A stretch of 64,000 nt of DNA from Oscillospiraceae bacterium (GTDB lineage Bacteria; Bacillota; Clostridia; Oscillospirales; Acutalibacteraceae), in contig SVPH01000011.1 in assembly GCA_015065965.1 (NCBI GenBank), positions 1 to 64,000 on the forward strand. Reading direction: 5' to 3'. The notes under the pieces are model-generated. The model was not told the DNA's origin and ran no database searches. It worked only from the letters and a program-made list of their open reading frames with translations. Both the position numbers and the translations under genes were made by a program. This document shows, one piece after another, positions 8,983 to 19,831 of the stretch (position 1 is the first letter of the stretch; the number at the start of each line of letters is the position of its first letter).

Positions 8983-10243
8983 ACAGATAACCAACGAAAA
9001 ACTCGGCGAAACCGTCTTTTGTGCAAAACATTCTTCAGGGCTTGAAATAAGGGTTATGCCCAAAGAGGGCTACACCTCTGCTTATGCCGTTTTCGGCGTT
9101 AAATACGGTTCAATTGATACCTCCGTCAAGAATGATAACGGCGAGTTTGAAACAATACCCGAAGGCACAGCCCATTTTCTTGAGCACAAACTCTTTGAAA
9201 GTGAAGATTTGAATGCTTTTGAACGCTTTGCAAAAACAGGCGCAAGCGCAAATGCATATACAAGTTTTGAAAAAACAGCATATCTTTTCAAAGGCTCTGA
9301 AAAGATTGGCGAATCGCTTGAAATTCTGCTTGATTTTGTTCAGAACCCATATTTCACTCAGCAGACTGTTGAAAAAGAGCAGGGCATTATCGGGCAGGAA
9401 ATAAGAATGTATCAGGATTTGCCCGATTGGCAGGTAATGTTCAATCTTCTCAAAGCACTTTACAGCACTCATCCCGTAAGAATTGATATTGCGGGTACTC
9501 AGGAGTCAATTGCTCAGATTGATGCGGATATGCTTTACAGACTTTACAAAAATTTCTATAACCCATCAAACATGATTCTCAGCGTTGTCGGTGCAATTGA
9601 GCCGCAGGAAGTTTTTGATATTGTTGACAGATGCATCAAAAATTCCGACGGCAAGGCTGCGGAAAGAAAATTTGTTAAAGAAAGTCCGCTGCCCGTTCAG
9701 AGTTATATCGAAGAAAAACTTTCTGTTGCGCAGAAACAGTTCTTGCTCGGATTTAAAGAAGACCTCGACGAGCCTCTGCTCAGCCTTGAGGATGAAATTG
9801 CATCTCAGGTTATGCTTGAAGCAATTGCGGGCAAATCATCGCCGCTTTTCAAAAGACTGCTTGATGAAGAACTTATTGATATGGGCTTCGGCGGCGAGAT
9901 TTTCAACGGTTTCGGTTTCTCCTGCGTGATGCTTGGCGGAACTAGTTCAGACCCCGAAAAAACTTGTGAAATCATAAGGGCTGAAATTAACCGCTGCAAG
10001 TCGGAAGGCATTGACCCTGCCGCGTTTGAAAGAGCAAAGCGCAAATTCTACGGCAGATATGTTATGAGTTACAATGATATTGATGATACGGCGAACCTTA
10101 TGATGAACCTTCATTTTAACGGTTATGAGCCGTTTGCGGAACTTGAAGTGTGCAAAAAACTTACTCTTGATAAAGTTCAGCAGAGGCTTGAAGTGATTAA
10201 AGATGAGGCTTCGGCGCTTTCTGTAATCGTTCCCGTGGAATAA
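8972..10243 (+). CDS. yfmH: M16-family zinc peptidase, YfmH-like
   Basis: This is the active member of the M16 pair: HFLEH gives the inverted zinc motif HxxEH at residues 68-72, with the distal glutamate expected in the following helix (region EKEQGIIGQEI). The frame is open further up to a TTG at 8963, but GAGGAGG at 8956-8962 leaves no spacing for it; the ATG at 8972 is correctly spaced and is chosen, giving 423 aa. The gene overlaps its inactive partner by 11 bp, so translation is probably coupled. Confidence 0.9.
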   Translation: MQIKQITNEKLGETVFCAKHSSGLEIRVMPKEGYTSAYAVFGVKYGSIDTSVKNDNGEFETIPEGTAHFLEHKLFESEDLNAFERFAKTGASANAYTSFEKTAYLFKGSEKIGESLEILLDFVQNPYFTQQTVEKEQGIIGQEIRMYQDLPDWQVMFNLLKALYSTHPVRIDIAGTQESIAQIDADMLYRLYKNFYNPSNMILSVVGAIEPQEVFDIVDRCIKNSDGKAAERKFVKESPLPVQSYIEEKLSVAQKQFLLGFKEDLDEPLLSLEDEIASQVMLEAIAGKSSPLFKRLLDEELIDMGFGGEIFNGFGFSCVMLGGTSSDPEKTCEIIRAEINRCKSEGIDPAAFERAKRKFYGRYVMSYNDIDDTANLMMNLHFNGYEPFAELEVCKKLTLDKVQQRLEVIKDEASALSVIVPVE

Positions 10244-10265
10244 TTCATAAGAGAGGAATAATAAA

Positions 10266-11216
10266 ATGTCTGATTATACGGTTGTTTATTTCAGCGGAAT
10301 CGACAGGGGCTTCAGCGTGCCGAGTGTTCTTGCGGACTTTTCACTTTTCGGCATTGATGTTCAGATAAGATTCTACGGCGCAATTATTGCATTCGGCTTT
10401 CTGCTTGCCGTTCTTTTCGGCGGCAGAATGGCCTATAAATGGAAGATGAGCCTTGATAAAATGGTTGATGTTCTCATTTACGGAACTATTGCCGCAATTA
10501 TCGGTGCAAGGCTTTATTATGTTTTCTCAAAATGGGATTACTACAGTCAGAATCCTGCAGAAATCTTTCAGATCTGGGAGGGCGGCCTTGCCATCTACGG
10601 AGGAATAATCGGAGGACTTATTGCGGCGTTTTTTGTTTGTAAAATCAGAAAACTCAATTATTGGAATCTGCTCGATATGGCAACGATGAGCCTGCTTATC
10701 GGTCAAGGCATCGGCAGGTGGGGTAATTTCACAAATCAGGAGGCTTTCGGAACAAACACTGACCTGCCGTGGGGTATGTGGAGTGAGAAGGTTGCGGCAG
10801 ATATCATCCGAAATCAGGCTGAACATGCGGAGAAAGGCTTCTATGTTGACCCGACTCTTCCAGTTCATCCTACATTTCTTTATGAATCAATCTGGTGTCT
10901 TCTCGGCGTTCTGGTGCTCTATATAATTTGCTGCAAGGCAAGGAAATTCAGCGGTCAGATAGCGCTCTGCTACGGTATATGGTACGGACTTGAAAGAACT
11001 TTTGTTGAAGGCCTCAGAACGGACAGCCTTTATATTGCGGATACTACAATCCGTGTTTCGCAGGCTCTTTCCGCGGCGATTGTGGTTGTTTGTGCGATTC
11101 TGCTTACAGTTCTTTTGATTAAATATAAGAAAAATCCGAAGCCTATAGAGGGCGTCGACTATTTCCCGGAGGAAGAAATAAAAGAAGAAGCACCTCAAAG
11201 TGCAGAAAATAATTAA
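10266..11216 (+). CDS. lgt: Prolipoprotein diacylglyceryl transferase
   Basis: Lgt transfers diacylglycerol from phosphatidylglycerol to the lipobox cysteine of prelipoproteins in the cytoplasmic membrane. Evidence is a multi-span membrane protein with the family motif GIGRWGNFTNQEAFG (near residue 155), RFYG at the end of the first periplasmic segment and HPTFLYES near residue 200. The 316-aa length includes a charged C-terminal tail of about 30 residues. AGAGGAA precedes the ATG. Gene order yfmH-lgt-folD is tight and co-directional. Confidence 0.96.
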   Translation: MSDYTVVYFSGIDRGFSVPSVLADFSLFGIDVQIRFYGAIIAFGFLLAVLFGGRMAYKWKMSLDKMVDVLIYGTIAAIIGARLYYVFSKWDYYSQNPAEIFQIWEGGLAIYGGIIGGLIAAFFVCKIRKLNYWNLLDMATMSLLIGQGIGRWGNFTNQEAFGTNTDLPWGMWSEKVAADIIRNQAEHAEKGFYVDPTLPVHPTFLYESIWCLLGVLVLYIICCKARKFSGQIALCYGIWYGLERTFVEGLRTDSLYIADTTIRVSQALSAAIVVVCAILLTVLLIKYKKNPKPIEGVDYFPEEEIKEEAPQSAENN

Positions 11217-11228
11217 GGAGTAAAATCA

Positions 11229-12080
11229 ATGGCTAAAATAATTGACGGAAAAGCAATCCGTGAATTCAATCTTGATAAAATATCAGAACAGGTTGCATTG
11301 CTTAAAGAGCAGGGGATATTACCCACTCTTGCTGTTATAATTGTCGGCAGCGACCCTGCATCAAGAATTTATGTTAACAACAAAAAAGCGGCTTGTGAAA
11401 GAACAGGAATGCGTTCGCTTGAGTTTGCACTCCCCGAAGAAACAACAACTGAGGAACTACTTGAACTTATTGATAAACTTAATGCGGATAAAACCGTTAA
11501 CGGTATTCTCTGCCAACTTCCCGTGCCCAAACATATTAATAAAAATGAAGTTCTTGAAAGAATTCTCCCCGAAAAAGATGTTGACTGCTTCCATCCCGAA
11601 AATGTGGGTAAACTCTGCATCGGCAACGGCGGACTAGTTCCATGCACTCCTATGGGCATGGTTAAAATGCTTGAGTACGAAGGTGTTGACCCTACAGGTA
11701 AACACTGCGTTATTATCGGCAGGAGCGATATAGTAGGCAAACCAATGGCAATGCTTATGCTTGCAAGAAACGCAACCGTAACAGTCTGCCATTCAAAAAC
11801 AGTGAATCTCTCGGATATAACAAATCAGGCGGATATCCTCGTTGCGGCTGTTGGTATTGCAAAATTCGTAAAAGCGGATATGGTTAAAGAGGGTGCAATC
11901 GTTCTTGATGTAGGCATGGACAGAGATGAAAACGGTAAACTCTGCGGCGATGTTGACTATGATGCGGTAAAGGAAAAGGCATCAATGATAACTCCCGTTC
12001 CCGGCGGCGTAGGACCGATGACGATTGCCATGCTGATGAGGAACACTCTCACAGCCGCAAAACTCCAGAATAATATTTAA
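11229..12080 (+). CDS. folD: Methylene-THF dehydrogenase / methenyl-THF cyclohydrolase
   Basis: This bifunctional one-carbon enzyme interconverts 5,10-methylene- and 10-formyl-tetrahydrofolate using NADP. The catalytic lysine lies in NNKKAACERTG (about residues 52-62), the nucleotide site in GRSDIVGKPMAML, and the C-terminal signature PVPGGVGPMT is intact. It has 283 aa, the usual length. AAGGAG precedes the ATG. It is the last gene of the lon-to-folD run; a new promoter for rplU follows. Confidence 0.98.
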   Translation: MAKIIDGKAIREFNLDKISEQVALLKEQGILPTLAVIIVGSDPASRIYVNNKKAACERTGMRSLEFALPEETTTEELLELIDKLNADKTVNGILCQLPVPKHINKNEVLERILPEKDVDCFHPENVGKLCIGNGGLVPCTPMGMVKMLEYEGVDPTGKHCVIIGRSDIVGKPMAMLMLARNATVTVCHSKTVNLSDITNQADILVAAVGIAKFVKADMVKEGAIVLDVGMDRDENGKLCGDVDYDAVKEKASMITPVPGGVGPMTIAMLMRNTLTAAKLQNNI

Positions 12081-12098
12081 AAAATATATAAAAAACAT

Positions 12099-12127
12099 TT
12101 GACAACACTTGACTGTTGTGCTATAAT
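12099..12127 (+). promoter_or_regulatory. Sigma-A promoter of rplU-prp-rpmA
   Basis: A consensus TTGACA (12099-12104), 17-bp spacer and consensus TATAAT (12122-12127), as expected for a strong ribosomal-protein promoter. Confidence 0.92.
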
Positions 12128-12129
12128 CT

Positions 12130-12245
12130 TTCATGCCGCATATTCGGGGCGGGTATATCTATGCCCAAAAACAGAAATCCTCTGTGCCTCTGGTAACCCA
12201 TTTATAAGTGTTACAAGAATAGCGAGTCTTAAAGAAAAGGATGAT
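12130..12245 (+). ncRNA. Probable L21 leader (5' UTR regulatory RNA)
   Basis: About 120 nt of transcribed leader separate the promoter from rplU. It contains pairable blocks (GGGCGGGTATA with TATGCCC, and GGTAACCC). Structured leaders ahead of rplU (Rfam L21 leader) are known across Firmicutes and give feedback control by ribosomal protein. The position fits; the detailed fold was not verified. Confidence 0.55.
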
Positions 12246-12251
12246 ATTCCG

Positions 12252-12563
12252 ATGTACGCAATTATCGAAACAGGCGGCAAGCAGTATAAGGTAGAAGCCG
12301 GCGATGTAGTATTCATCGAAAAGCTTGACGCTGAAGAAGCAAGCGAGTACACCTTTGACAAGGTTATCGCAGTTGGAACCGACGACGGTATCACCGTTGG
12401 CGCTCCCTATGTTAACGGAGCAAGCGTTTCAGCAAAGATTGTCAAGAACGGCAAATCAAAGAAGATTACCGTTATGACCTACAAGCCCAAGAAGAACTCA
12501 AAGAGAAAGATGGGCCACAGACAGCCTTACACTAAGGTTGAAATCTCTGCTATCAACGCATAA
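12252..12563 (+). CDS. rplU: 50S ribosomal protein L21
   Basis: The 103-aa product begins [14 protein letters not shown], the diagnostic L21 start, and has the basic C-terminal [14 protein letters not shown] block that contacts 23S rRNA. The frame stays open upstream to a TTG at 12099, but that TTG is the -35 box of the promoter, so translation must begin at the ATG at 12252, preceded by AAAAGGATGAT. It leads the rplU-prp-rpmA operon. Confidence 0.98.
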   Translation: MYAIIETGGKQYKVEAGDVVFIEKLDAEEASEYTFDKVIAVGTDDGITVGAPYVNGASVSAKIVKNGKSKKITVMTYKPKKNSKRKMGHRQPYTKVEISAINA

Positions 12564-12574
12564 GAAAACGACCT

Positions 12575-12898
12575 ATGATAAAGGTCAGATTTTCAGTCGG
12601 TAACAGACAACTACATGGCTTTGAGATAAGCGGTCACGCAATGTTTGCCGAAAGCGGCAAAGATGTTGTCTGCGCAGCAGTTTCCTCGGCAGCCTATATG
12701 GCGGCTAATACGATAACTGATGTTATAGGTGCGGATGCGGTTGCAAATGCAGAAGACGGAGCAATGTGTGTAACCCTTAATCAGGCAAACGAGCAGGCTC
12801 AGACAGTGCTCAGAGGTCTGGAACTCCATTTGACGGAGTTATCAAAGCAATATCCCGAAAACATCAAAATAATCTACGGAGGTGTAAAGAATGCTTAA
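12575..12898 (+). CDS. prp: Ribosomal-processing cysteine protease Prp
   Basis: Prp removes the N-terminal extension of L27 in Firmicutes, a step essential in Staphylococcus. The catalytic His and Cys are visible in GHA (His21) and VVCAAVS (Cys33). At 107 aa it is full length. It lies between rplU and rpmA as in other Firmicutes and overlaps rpmA by 8 bp. The substrate site is present in the following gene, which supports the call. Confidence 0.96.
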   Translation: MIKVRFSVGNRQLHGFEISGHAMFAESGKDVVCAAVSSAAYMAANTITDVIGADAVANAEDGAMCVTLNQANEQAQTVLRGLELHLTELSKQYPENIKIIYGGVKNA

Positions 12899-13175
12899 GA
12901 TAAATGTACAACTTTTCGCTCATAAAAAAGGTATGGGTTCAACCCGTAACGGCCGTGATTCAGAGTCAAAGAGACTTGGCGCTAAGAGAGCAGACGGTCA
13001 GTTTGTTCTTGCAGGCAACATTCTCGTAAGACAGAGAGGTACACACATCCATCCCGGCAACAATGTTGGTAAGGGTTCAGACGATACTCTCTTCGCTCTC
13101 ATCGACGGTACTGTTAAGTTCGAGCGTATGGGTAAAGACCGCAAGAAGGTCAGCGTTTACGCAGTTGAGCAGTAA
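12891..13175 (+). CDS. rpmA: 50S ribosomal protein L27 with cleavable N-terminus
   Basis: L27 sits at the peptidyl-transferase centre. The 94-aa product starts with the nine-residue Firmicute extension MLKINVQLF, followed by the mature AHKKG; Prp cuts after Phe9 in this family. GGAGGTG precedes the ATG. The gene closes the operon and is followed by a strong terminator. Confidence 0.98.
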   Translation: MLKINVQLFAHKKGMGSTRNGRDSESKRLGAKRADGQFVLAGNILVRQRGTHIHPGNNVGKGSDDTLFALIDGTVKFERMGKDRKKVSVYAVEQ

Positions 13176-13192
13176 TTTACAGTAAAAAAATT

Positions 13193-13229
13193 AATCCGCT
13201 ATGCATCAGCATAGCGGATTTTTATTTTT
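13193..13229. terminator. Bidirectional terminator between rpmA and uvrA
   Basis: A 12-bp perfect stem (AATCCGCTATGC and its complement) with loop ATCA has a T-rich tail on the plus strand and a run of A upstream, giving a T tail on the minus strand too. It serves the convergent rpmA and uvrA. Confidence 0.92.
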
Positions 13230-13247
13230 AACACCTCATCCGTATTT

Positions 13248-16076
13248 TTATTTCTTCAAAACCTCTTTCAGATACATTCCCGTATAGGATTTTTTGCATT
13301 TCGCTACTTCTTCAGGTGTGCCTTGGGCAACAATTTTGCCGCCGCCGCTGCCGCCCTCTGGACCGAGGTCGATTATATGGTCGGCAACCTTGATAACATC
13401 AAGATTGTGCTCAATAACAATAACAGTGTTGCCTTTATCAACAAATTTTTGCAGCACATCAATCAGTCTGTGAACATCGGCTGTGTGCAGACCGGTAGTC
13501 GGTTCGTCAAGAATATAAACGGTTTTGCCCGTAGCAACCCGTGCGAGTTCGGTTGCGAGTTTTACTCTTTGCGCTTCGCCGCCCGAAAGGGTTGTTGCAG
13601 GTTGACCGATTTTGATGTACCCGAGACCTACATCATAAAGAGTTTTTATTTTTCGGTGGATTTTTGGAATGCTCTCAAAGAAGTTCATGCCCTCTTCAAC
13701 AGTCATGTCGAGAATATCGTGGATATTCTTGCCTTTATAGCGCACTTCAAGAGTTTCTCTGTTGTATCGCTGACCCTTGCAGACTTCGCAAGGAACATAG
13801 ATATCGCTCATAAAGTGCATTTCAATTTTAACTATGCCGTCACCCTGACATGCTTCGCATCTGCCGCCTTTAACATTAAATGAAAAACGGTTTGCTTTGT
13901 AACCTTTTTTCTTTGAATCAACGGTTGATGCAAAAAGTTCGCGGATATCGTTGAAAACGCCCGTATAGGTTGCAGGGTTAGAACGCGGGGTTCTTCCGAT
14001 TGGCGACTGATCAATATCAATCACTTTATCAAGGTGCTCTGCGCCTGTGATTTTATCGTGTTCACCTGCAATTTTCTTTGCACCGTTAAGTTCGGTTACA
14101 AGATATTTTTTGAGAATTTCATTAACGAGTGAGGATTTGCCCGAACCCGAAACGCCTGTTACGCATATGAATTTGCCGAGAGGGAATTCAACGTCAATAT
14201 TCCGCAGGTTGTTTTCTTTTGCACCGTAAACGGTGAGCGATTTGCCGTTACCTTCCCTGCGTTTTTCGGGGACAGGAATAAACTTTTGGCCACTGAGATA
14301 TTGACCCGTAACAGATTTTTCACAGTTCATGATATCGTCAACGCTGCCGCAACAGACGATTTCGCCGCCATGAATACCTGCACCCGGACCGACATCGACA
14401 ATATAATCCGCAGCGTGCATTGTTTCTTCGTCGTGTTCAACAACAATCAGTGTGTTGCCGAGGTCGCGGAGATTTTGCAGAGTTTTAAGCAGTTTGGAGT
14501 TATCACGCTGGTGCAGACCTATGCTCGGTTCGTCGAGGATATAAAGAACGCCCATAAGTGATGACCCGATTTGCGTTGCAAGGCGGATTCTCTGCGCTTC
14601 GCCGCCCGAAAGAGTTGCCGAAGGACGGGCAAGGGTGAGGTAGTCAAGACCGACACTGGAGAGAAAGTCAAGCCTGCCTCTTATTTCTTTGATTATCTGT
14701 TCGGCAATCATGCTGTCACGTTCGCTGAGTTTGAGGTTGTCCAAGAATTCTATTTCTTCGTTTATTGATTTGTTTGTGAATTCATCAATGTTGATGCCGC
14801 CAACGGTAACGCCGAGCGATTCTTTGCGAAGCCTTGCGCCGCCGCATTCCGGGCATTTTACGCTGGACATATAGGTTTCAATTTCTGCGCGTGAATATTC
14901 ACTTGTTGTTTCGTGATATCTTCTTTCAAGGTTATTTATAATGCCCTCAAAATCAGTCATGTATGTGCCGCTTCCGTATTCACTGCGGCGTTCAAGTTTT
15001 ATCTTTTTGCCGCCTGTGCCGTAAAAAATAACATCTTTTGCTTTTTTTGAAAGGTCTTTAAACGGCGTATCAAGCGAGAAACCGTAAGCGTTTGCAAGAC
15101 CCTCATAATACATTTGGGCGATTGTGCCGCCGTCTGCACTGCTCCAGCCGCTTGCCTGAATTGCTCCCTCTTTAATTGAAAGATTTGGGTTGGGGATAAC
15201 AAGTTTCGGGTCAATTTTCATAAATACGCTCAGACCGGTACATTTTGGGCAAGCGCCGAACGGATTGTTAAACGAGAATGAACGCGGCTCAAGTTCTTCT
15301 ATGCTTACACCGTGTTCAGGACAAGCATAATTGAGCGAATAAAGTTGTTCTTCGCCACCGATAACATCAATCAGCAGTAAGCCTTCGGTCAGGTTGGTTG
15401 CTGTTTCGATTGAATCCGCAAGGCGTGAACGTATGCCGTCTTTAATAACAAGGCGGTCAACAATGACTTCAATGTTGTGTTTGATGTTTTTCTCGAGTTT
15501 GATTTCTTCCGAAAGGTCATAGGTGATGCCGTCAATGCGAACTCTTGCAAAACCGCTTTTGCGGATATGATCAAGTTCTTTGACATATTCACCTTTTTTG
15601 CCTCTTGCAATAGGTGCCATGACCTGAATCTTTGTGCTTTCAGGGAGAGAAAGCACTTGCTTAGTTATATCATCAACGGTCTGTCTGCTGATTTCTCTGC
15701 CGCATTCGGGGCAATGAGGGATGCCTATTCTTGCATACAGCAAACGAAGATAGTCATAAATCTCCGTTACCGTGCCGACGGTTGAACGGGGATTTTTTGA
15801 GGTTGTTTTCTGGTCAATTGAGATAGCAGGGGAGAGCCCTTCAATGCTTTCAATATTCGGTTTTTCCATCTGGCCGAGGAACTGCCTTGCGTACGATGAA
15901 AGCGATTCAACATATCTTCGCTGACCTTCCGCGTAGATTGTGTCAAAAGCAAGCGAAGATTTGCCCGAACCCGAAAGACCCGTAAAAACAACGAGTTTGT
16001 CACGGGGAATTGATATATCAACATTTTTAAGATTGTGTTCTTTTGCGCCCTTGACGGTAAGATATTTTACTGCCAT
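13248..16076 (-). CDS. uvrA: Excinuclease ABC subunit UvrA
   Basis: UvrA is the damage-sensing ATPase of nucleotide excision repair and loads UvrB on damaged DNA. The 942-aa protein has two ABC modules: Walker [10 protein letters not shown] near the N-terminus and GVSGSGKSS in the second half, two LSGGEAQR signatures, and zinc fingers (CPECG pairs and CEACQGDG...CEVC). The start is 3 bp downstream of the uvrB stop with an AGAGG site inside the end of uvrB, so the two are cotranscribed from the SOS promoter at 18.07 kb. Confidence 0.99.
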   Translation of the reverse strand: MAVKYLTVKGAKEHNLKNVDISIPRDKLVVFTGLSGSGKSSLAFDTIYAEGQRRYVESLSSYARQFLGQMEKPNIESIEGLSPAISIDQKTTSKNPRSTVGTVTEIYDYLRLLYARIGIPHCPECGREISRQTVDDITKQVLSLPESTKIQVMAPIARGKKGEYVKELDHIRKSGFARVRIDGITYDLSEEIKLEKNIKHNIEVIVDRLVIKDGIRSRLADSIETATNLTEGLLLIDVIGGEEQLYSLNYACPEHGVSIEELEPRSFSFNNPFGACPKCTGLSVFMKIDPKLVIPNPNLSIKEGAIQASGWSSADGGTIAQMYYEGLANAYGFSLDTPFKDLSKKAKDVIFYGTGGKKIKLERRSEYGSGTYMTDFEGIINNLERRYHETTSEYSRAEIETYMSSVKCPECGGARLRKESLGVTVGGINIDEFTNKSINEEIEFLDNLKLSERDSMIAEQIIKEIRGRLDFLSSVGLDYLTLARPSATLSGGEAQRIRLATQIGSSLMGVLYILDEPSIGLHQRDNSKLLKTLQNLRDLGNTLIVVEHDEETMHAADYIVDVGPGAGIHGGEIVCCGSVDDIMNCEKSVTGQYLSGQKFIPVPEKRREGNGKSLTVYGAKENNLRNIDVEFPLGKFICVTGVSGSGKSSLVNEILKKYLVTELNGAKKIAGEHDKITGAEHLDKVIDIDQSPIGRTPRSNPATYTGVFNDIRELFASTVDSKKKGYKANRFSFNVKGGRCEACQGDGIVKIEMHFMSDIYVPCEVCKGQRYNRETLEVRYKGKNIHDILDMTVEEGMNFFESIPKIHRKIKTLYDVGLGYIKIGQPATTLSGGEAQRVKLATELARVATGKTVYILDEPTTGLHTADVHRLIDVLQKFVDKGNTVIVIEHNLDVIKVADHIIDLGPEGGSGGGKIVAQGTPEEVAKCKKSYTGMYLKEVLKK

Positions 16077-16079
16077 ATA

Positions 16080-18038
16080 TTATTTACCTCTTCTGAGTTT
16101 TTCAATTTTATCGCGCAGATAAGCAGCGTGTTCAAATTCAAGTATCTTTGCAGCCGATTTCATTTCAGCAGTCAACTTGATAATCATTGCTTCACGCTCT
16201 TTTTTGCTCATCTTTGAAATGGATTTTTCATCATCGTTCTTGGCGGAAATTTCAATTATTTCATAAACATCTTTTACAATAGTTTTTGGAACAATTCCGT
16301 TTTCTTCGTTGTATTTCATTTGCTTTTGTCTGCGGCGTTCGGTTTCGGTTATTGCTTTTTCCATTGAAGGTGTTACGCAGTCGGCATACATTATAACTGT
16401 TCCTTCGGCATTTCTTGCTGCTCTGCCGATGGTTTGTACAAGCGATGTTTCGGAGCGCAGAAAGCCTTCTTTATCCGCGTCAAGAATTGCAACGAGCGAA
16501 ACTTCGGGGATATCAAGACCTTCACGCAGAAGGTTGATGCCGATAAGAACATCAAACTCGCCCAGACGCAAGTCACGGATGATTTCCATTCTTTCGATTG
16601 TATCAACATCATGGTGCATATAGCGTACCTTGATGTCAAGATTTTCAAGGTAATCCGTCAAATCCTCTGCCATTCTTTTAGTGAGGGTTGTAACAAGAAC
16701 TCTTTCTCCTTTAGCGGTGCGGATGTTGATTTCGGAAACAAGGTCATCAATCTGACCTTCAACGGGTCTGACGGAGATTTCGGGGTCAAGCAAGCCTGTC
16801 GGTCTGATAACCTGCTCGGCAATTTGTGCGCTCTTTTCTTTTTCAAGTTCGCCCGGCGTTGCACTGACAAATATTTTTTGCCCTGTTCGCTCGTAGAATT
16901 CATCAAATGTAAGCGGTCTGTTGTCATAAGCAGACGGCAGGCGGAAACCGAAGTTTATCAGACTTTCTTTTCTTGCTCTGTCGCCGCCGTACATTGCTCT
17001 TACCTGCGGCAGTGTAACATGTGATTCGTCAACAAAAAGCAGAAAATCATCGGGGAAATAATTGAGCAGAGTAAAAGGCGCAGAGCCTGCAGGTCTGCCT
17101 GACATGACTCGCGAGTAGTTTTCAATGCCCTTGCAAAAGCCCGTTTCACGCAGCATTTCAATATCATATTCTGTTCTCTGACGAATTCTCTGCGCTTCAA
17201 GCAGTTTGCCGTTTTCCTGAAAATATTTCTCTCTTTCAAGCATTTCCTCAAATATATTTTTTATGGAAATCTCCATTTTATCGGGGGCAATAACATAGTG
17301 CGAAGCAGGGTAAATTGCTGCGTGGGAAAGCACGCTTTTAACCTGACCTGTCAGAGCGTTTATCTCGCTGATGCGGTCAATTTCATCACCGAAAAATTCA
17401 ACTCTTATGCCGTTTTCATTGGAGTAAACGGGAAAGATTTCAACCACATCGCCTCTGACTCTGAATTTGTTACGGCTAAAATCAATATCGTTTCTTTCAT
17501 ACTGAATTGAAACAAGTTTTTCTATCAGTTCATCGCGGCTTTTCTCCATTCCCGTGCGCAGTGAAATAACCATGCTGCGGTAGTCAATCGGATCACCAAG
17601 GGTATAAATGCAGGATACGCTGGCAACGATTATGACATCACGCCTTTCGGAAAGGGCGGATGTTGCGGAGTGACGCAATTTATCAATTTCATCGTTGACT
17701 GCAGAATCTTTTTCAATATAAGTGTCTGTTGTGGGAATATATGCTTCGGGCTGATAATAATCATAGTAACTGACGAAGTATTCAACAGCGTTTTCAGGGA
17801 AGAATTCACGAAATTCAGAGCAAAGTTGTGCGGCAAGAATTTTATTGTGAGCGAGAACAAGGGTTGGTCTGTTGACTTTTTCAATGATGTTTGCCATTGT
17901 AAAAGTTTTGCCGGAACCTGTAACGCCCAGAAGAGTCTGCTCACTGTAACCTTTGTTGATGCCGTCAACAAGTTCTGCAATGGCCTGCGGCTGGTCGCCC
18001 ATAGGCTTATACTTTGAGTGCAGCACAAACTTATCCAT
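16080..18038 (-). CDS. uvrB: Excinuclease ABC subunit UvrB
   Basis: UvrB is the DNA-verifying helicase-like subunit. Visible are Walker A GVTGSGKT near residue 40, the beta-hairpin [16 protein letters not shown], the helicase motif QTIGRAARN and the C-terminal UVR motif ([15 protein letters not shown]) that binds UvrC. The frame extends upstream to an ATG at 18071, but that region holds the promoter and LexA box; the ATG at 18038, preceded by GGAGGAG, gives the canonical [17 protein letters not shown] start and 652 aa. It leads the uvrB-uvrA operon. Confidence 0.98.
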   Translation of the reverse strand: MDKFVLHSKYKPMGDQPQAIAELVDGINKGYSEQTLLGVTGSGKTFTMANIIEKVNRPTLVLAHNKILAAQLCSEFREFFPENAVEYFVSYYDYYQPEAYIPTTDTYIEKDSAVNDEIDKLRHSATSALSERRDVIIVASVSCIYTLGDPIDYRSMVISLRTGMEKSRDELIEKLVSIQYERNDIDFSRNKFRVRGDVVEIFPVYSNENGIRVEFFGDEIDRISEINALTGQVKSVLSHAAIYPASHYVIAPDKMEISIKNIFEEMLEREKYFQENGKLLEAQRIRQRTEYDIEMLRETGFCKGIENYSRVMSGRPAGSAPFTLLNYFPDDFLLFVDESHVTLPQVRAMYGGDRARKESLINFGFRLPSAYDNRPLTFDEFYERTGQKIFVSATPGELEKEKSAQIAEQVIRPTGLLDPEISVRPVEGQIDDLVSEINIRTAKGERVLVTTLTKRMAEDLTDYLENLDIKVRYMHHDVDTIERMEIIRDLRLGEFDVLIGINLLREGLDIPEVSLVAILDADKEGFLRSETSLVQTIGRAARNAEGTVIMYADCVTPSMEKAITETERRRQKQMKYNEENGIVPKTIVKDVYEIIEISAKNDDEKSISKMSKKEREAMIIKLTAEMKSAAKILEFEHAAYLRDKIEKLRRGK

Positions 18039-18052
18039 AATTCTCCTCCTAT

Positions 18053-18064
18053 GAACAAATGTTC
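18053..18064. promoter_or_regulatory. LexA (DinR) SOS box of uvrBA
   Basis: GAACAAATGTTC is a GAAC-N4-GTTC palindrome, the Gram-positive SOS-box core. It lies directly downstream of the -10 box over the predicted start of transcription, the usual place for LexA repression. Confidence 0.9.
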
Positions 18065-18070
18065 TAAACA

Positions 18071-18099
18071 ATTATATCATAATAATTTTTAAATGTAAA
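18071..18099 (-). promoter_or_regulatory. Sigma-A promoter of uvrBA
   Basis: Read on the minus strand: TTTACA (18099-18094), 17-bp spacer, TATAAT (18076-18071), then the SOS box. Confidence 0.88.
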
Positions 18100-18179
18100 C
18101 CGTTTCTTTTAAATTATTTCAAATTTATTTCAAAAGTTAACATATTTCATAAAGGAATATCGAAACATGGCAATGTTTG

Positions 18180-18208
18180 TTGACATTTTCACCAAATGGT
18201 GGTATTAT
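18180..18208 (+). promoter_or_regulatory. Sigma-A promoter of rfbA-rfbC
   Basis: TTGACA (18180-18185), 17-bp spacer, TATTAT (18203-18208), about 60 nt upstream of rfbA. Confidence 0.8.
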
Positions 18209-18268
18209 AACTGTATTAAATTTTGATTTGCGGCAAAATTAACTTCATTTCGAAACGGAGTGTTTTGT

Positions 18269-19213
18269 TTGAAAGGAATTATTTTGGCGGGCGGTTCAGG
18301 AACAAGGCTTTATCCTTTGACCATGGTTACCAGTAAACAACTTCTGCCCGTTTATGATAAGCCCATGATATACTATCCTCTCTCAACCCTTATGCTTGCA
18401 GGTATCAGAGAGATTCTTATTATTTCAACGCCTACAGATACACCTAAATTTCAGGAACTTCTCGGCAGCGGCAGGCAGTTCGGAATCAATCTTTCCTATG
18501 CTGTGCAGGAAAATCCTGACGGTCTTGCTCAGGCATTTATCATTGGCGAAAAATTTATCGGTGATGATGATGTGGCAATGGTTTTGGGTGATAATATTTT
18601 TTACGGCAACGGTCTGGGACATATGCTCAGGCAGGCTGCGAAGAATAAAAACAGAGCCACAATTTTTGGATATTATGTTGATAATCCGCAGGCATTCGGT
18701 GTTGTTGAATTTGATGAAAACGGAGTACCTGTTTCGATTGAGGAAAAACCCGAAGTGCCTAAATCCAACTATGCCGTAACAGGTCTGTATTTTTATGATA
18801 ACAGAGTTGTTGAATACGCAAAATCGCTTAAGCCTTCAAAGAGAGGCGAACTTGAGATAACAGATATCAACCAGATGTATCTGCAAAACGGTGACCTTGA
18901 TATCAAACTCATGGGCAGAGGCTTTGCATGGCTTGATACAGGTACGGTTGAAAATCTTATGGATGCGGCAAACTTTATCAAAACTGTTGAAAAACTGCAG
19001 GGCATCAAGATTTCCGCACCTGAGGAAATTGCATATAATATGCGTTGGATAAGCCGTGAAGCATTGCTGAGATCGGCAGAAAAATACGGAAAATCATCCT
19101 ACGGTCAGCATTTGCGTTCAGTTGCAGAGGGCAAAATTCTTTATACCGGCGGAAAGCCGGGTGAAAGACCTTGTTGGGGTGTGGAAGGCAACTTGGATTA
19201 TGAAACTGAGTGA
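18269..19213 (+). CDS. rfbA: Glucose-1-phosphate thymidylyltransferase
   Basis: The enzyme makes dTDP-glucose from dTTP and glucose-1-phosphate, the entry to dTDP-rhamnose. The nucleotide-binding start [17 protein letters not shown] and the [18 protein letters not shown] block are intact. Translation is assigned to the TTG at 18269: ACGGAG ends 8 nt before it and it gives the usual MKGIILAGG start (314 aa); a GTG at 18260 overlaps the ribosome site. The stop overlaps the start of rfbC by 14 bp. Confidence 0.96.
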   Translation: MKGIILAGGSGTRLYPLTMVTSKQLLPVYDKPMIYYPLSTLMLAGIREILIISTPTDTPKFQELLGSGRQFGINLSYAVQENPDGLAQAFIIGEKFIGDDDVAMVLGDNIFYGNGLGHMLRQAAKNKNRATIFGYYVDNPQAFGVVEFDENGVPVSIEEKPEVPKSNYAVTGLYFYDNRVVEYAKSLKPSKRGELEITDINQMYLQNGDLDIKLMGRGFAWLDTGTVENLMDAANFIKTVEKLQGIKISAPEEIAYNMRWISREALLRSAEKYGKSSYGQHLRSVAEGKILYTGGKPGERPCWGVEGNLDYETE

Positions 19214-19751
19214 AACGGCAATAATAGGCGTATATGAGGTTGAACCTCAGATTTTCGGTGATAACCGAGGCTGGTTTTGTGAAACATATTCAAAAAGAGA
19301 ATTTGAAAAAATAGGCATAAATGCTGATTTTGTTCAGGATAATCGTTCTTTTTCCGCAAAAAAAGGAACGCTCAGAGGTCTGCATTGCCAGACAGACCCG
19401 ATGTCGCAGGCTAAACTTGTCAGTTGTTTAAAAGGAAAAATCCTTGATGTTGCTGTTGATATCAGAGAAGGTTCGCCGACATATATGAAATGGATAGCCG
19501 TTGAACTGAGCGAAGAAAATAAAAAGATGCTCTATATTCCCAAAGGCTGTCTCCACGGTTTTGTTACTCTGACGGAGAATGTTGAGATTTCATATAAGGT
19601 GGATGAATTTTATTCGCCTGAGAATGACAGAAGCATTTGTTGGTGTGACGGAGAAATCGGTGTTGAATGGGGCGTTTCGGAGCCTGTTCTCTCTGAAAAA
19701 GATAAAAATGCACCGCTGCTTAAAGACAGCGATGTTAAGTTCAAATTTTAA
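19200..19751 (+). CDS. rfbC: dTDP-4-dehydrorhamnose 3,5-epimerase
   Basis: This cupin-fold epimerase acts on dTDP-4-keto-6-deoxyglucose in rhamnose synthesis. The catalytic His lies in LRGLHCQ (about residue 60) and the barrel motif [10 protein letters not shown] is present; 183 aa is normal. The frame is open upstream inside rfbA, but the ATG at 19200 gives the family start. rfbB and rfbD, the other two dTDP-rhamnose genes, are not in this window. Confidence 0.95.
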   Translation: MKLSETAIIGVYEVEPQIFGDNRGWFCETYSKREFEKIGINADFVQDNRSFSAKKGTLRGLHCQTDPMSQAKLVSCLKGKILDVAVDIREGSPTYMKWIAVELSEENKKMLYIPKGCLHGFVTLTENVEISYKVDEFYSPENDRSICWCDGEIGVEWGVSEPVLSEKDKNAPLLKDSDVKFKF

Positions 19752-19769
19752 AATTTTACATTTTAATTA

Positions 19770-19800
19770 CGAATAAAGCATACAAATTCGGCTCATACTA
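19770..19800 (+). promoter_or_regulatory. Sigma-G-type (forespore) promoter of the DUF378 gene
   Basis: CGAATA (19770-19775), an 18-bp spacer and a perfect CATACTA (19794-19800) match the Bacillus/Clostridium sigma-G consensus (TGAATA, 17-18, CATACTA) at all but one -35 base. It lies about 32 bp upstream of the start codon. Confidence 0.7.
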
Positions 19801-19831
19801 TGCGTGAAAAGCAAGTAAGGAGTTGAAACGA

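Noticed and set aside
12099-12251. In-frame N-terminal extension of L21 from a TTG
   Set aside because: The TTG is the first half of the -35 box and the stretch is the transcribed leader; L21 proteins begin at [12 protein letters not shown].
16434-17024. 196-codon plus-strand frame inside uvrB
   Set aside because: Antisense shadow of a highly conserved gene; the translation has no recognisable pattern.
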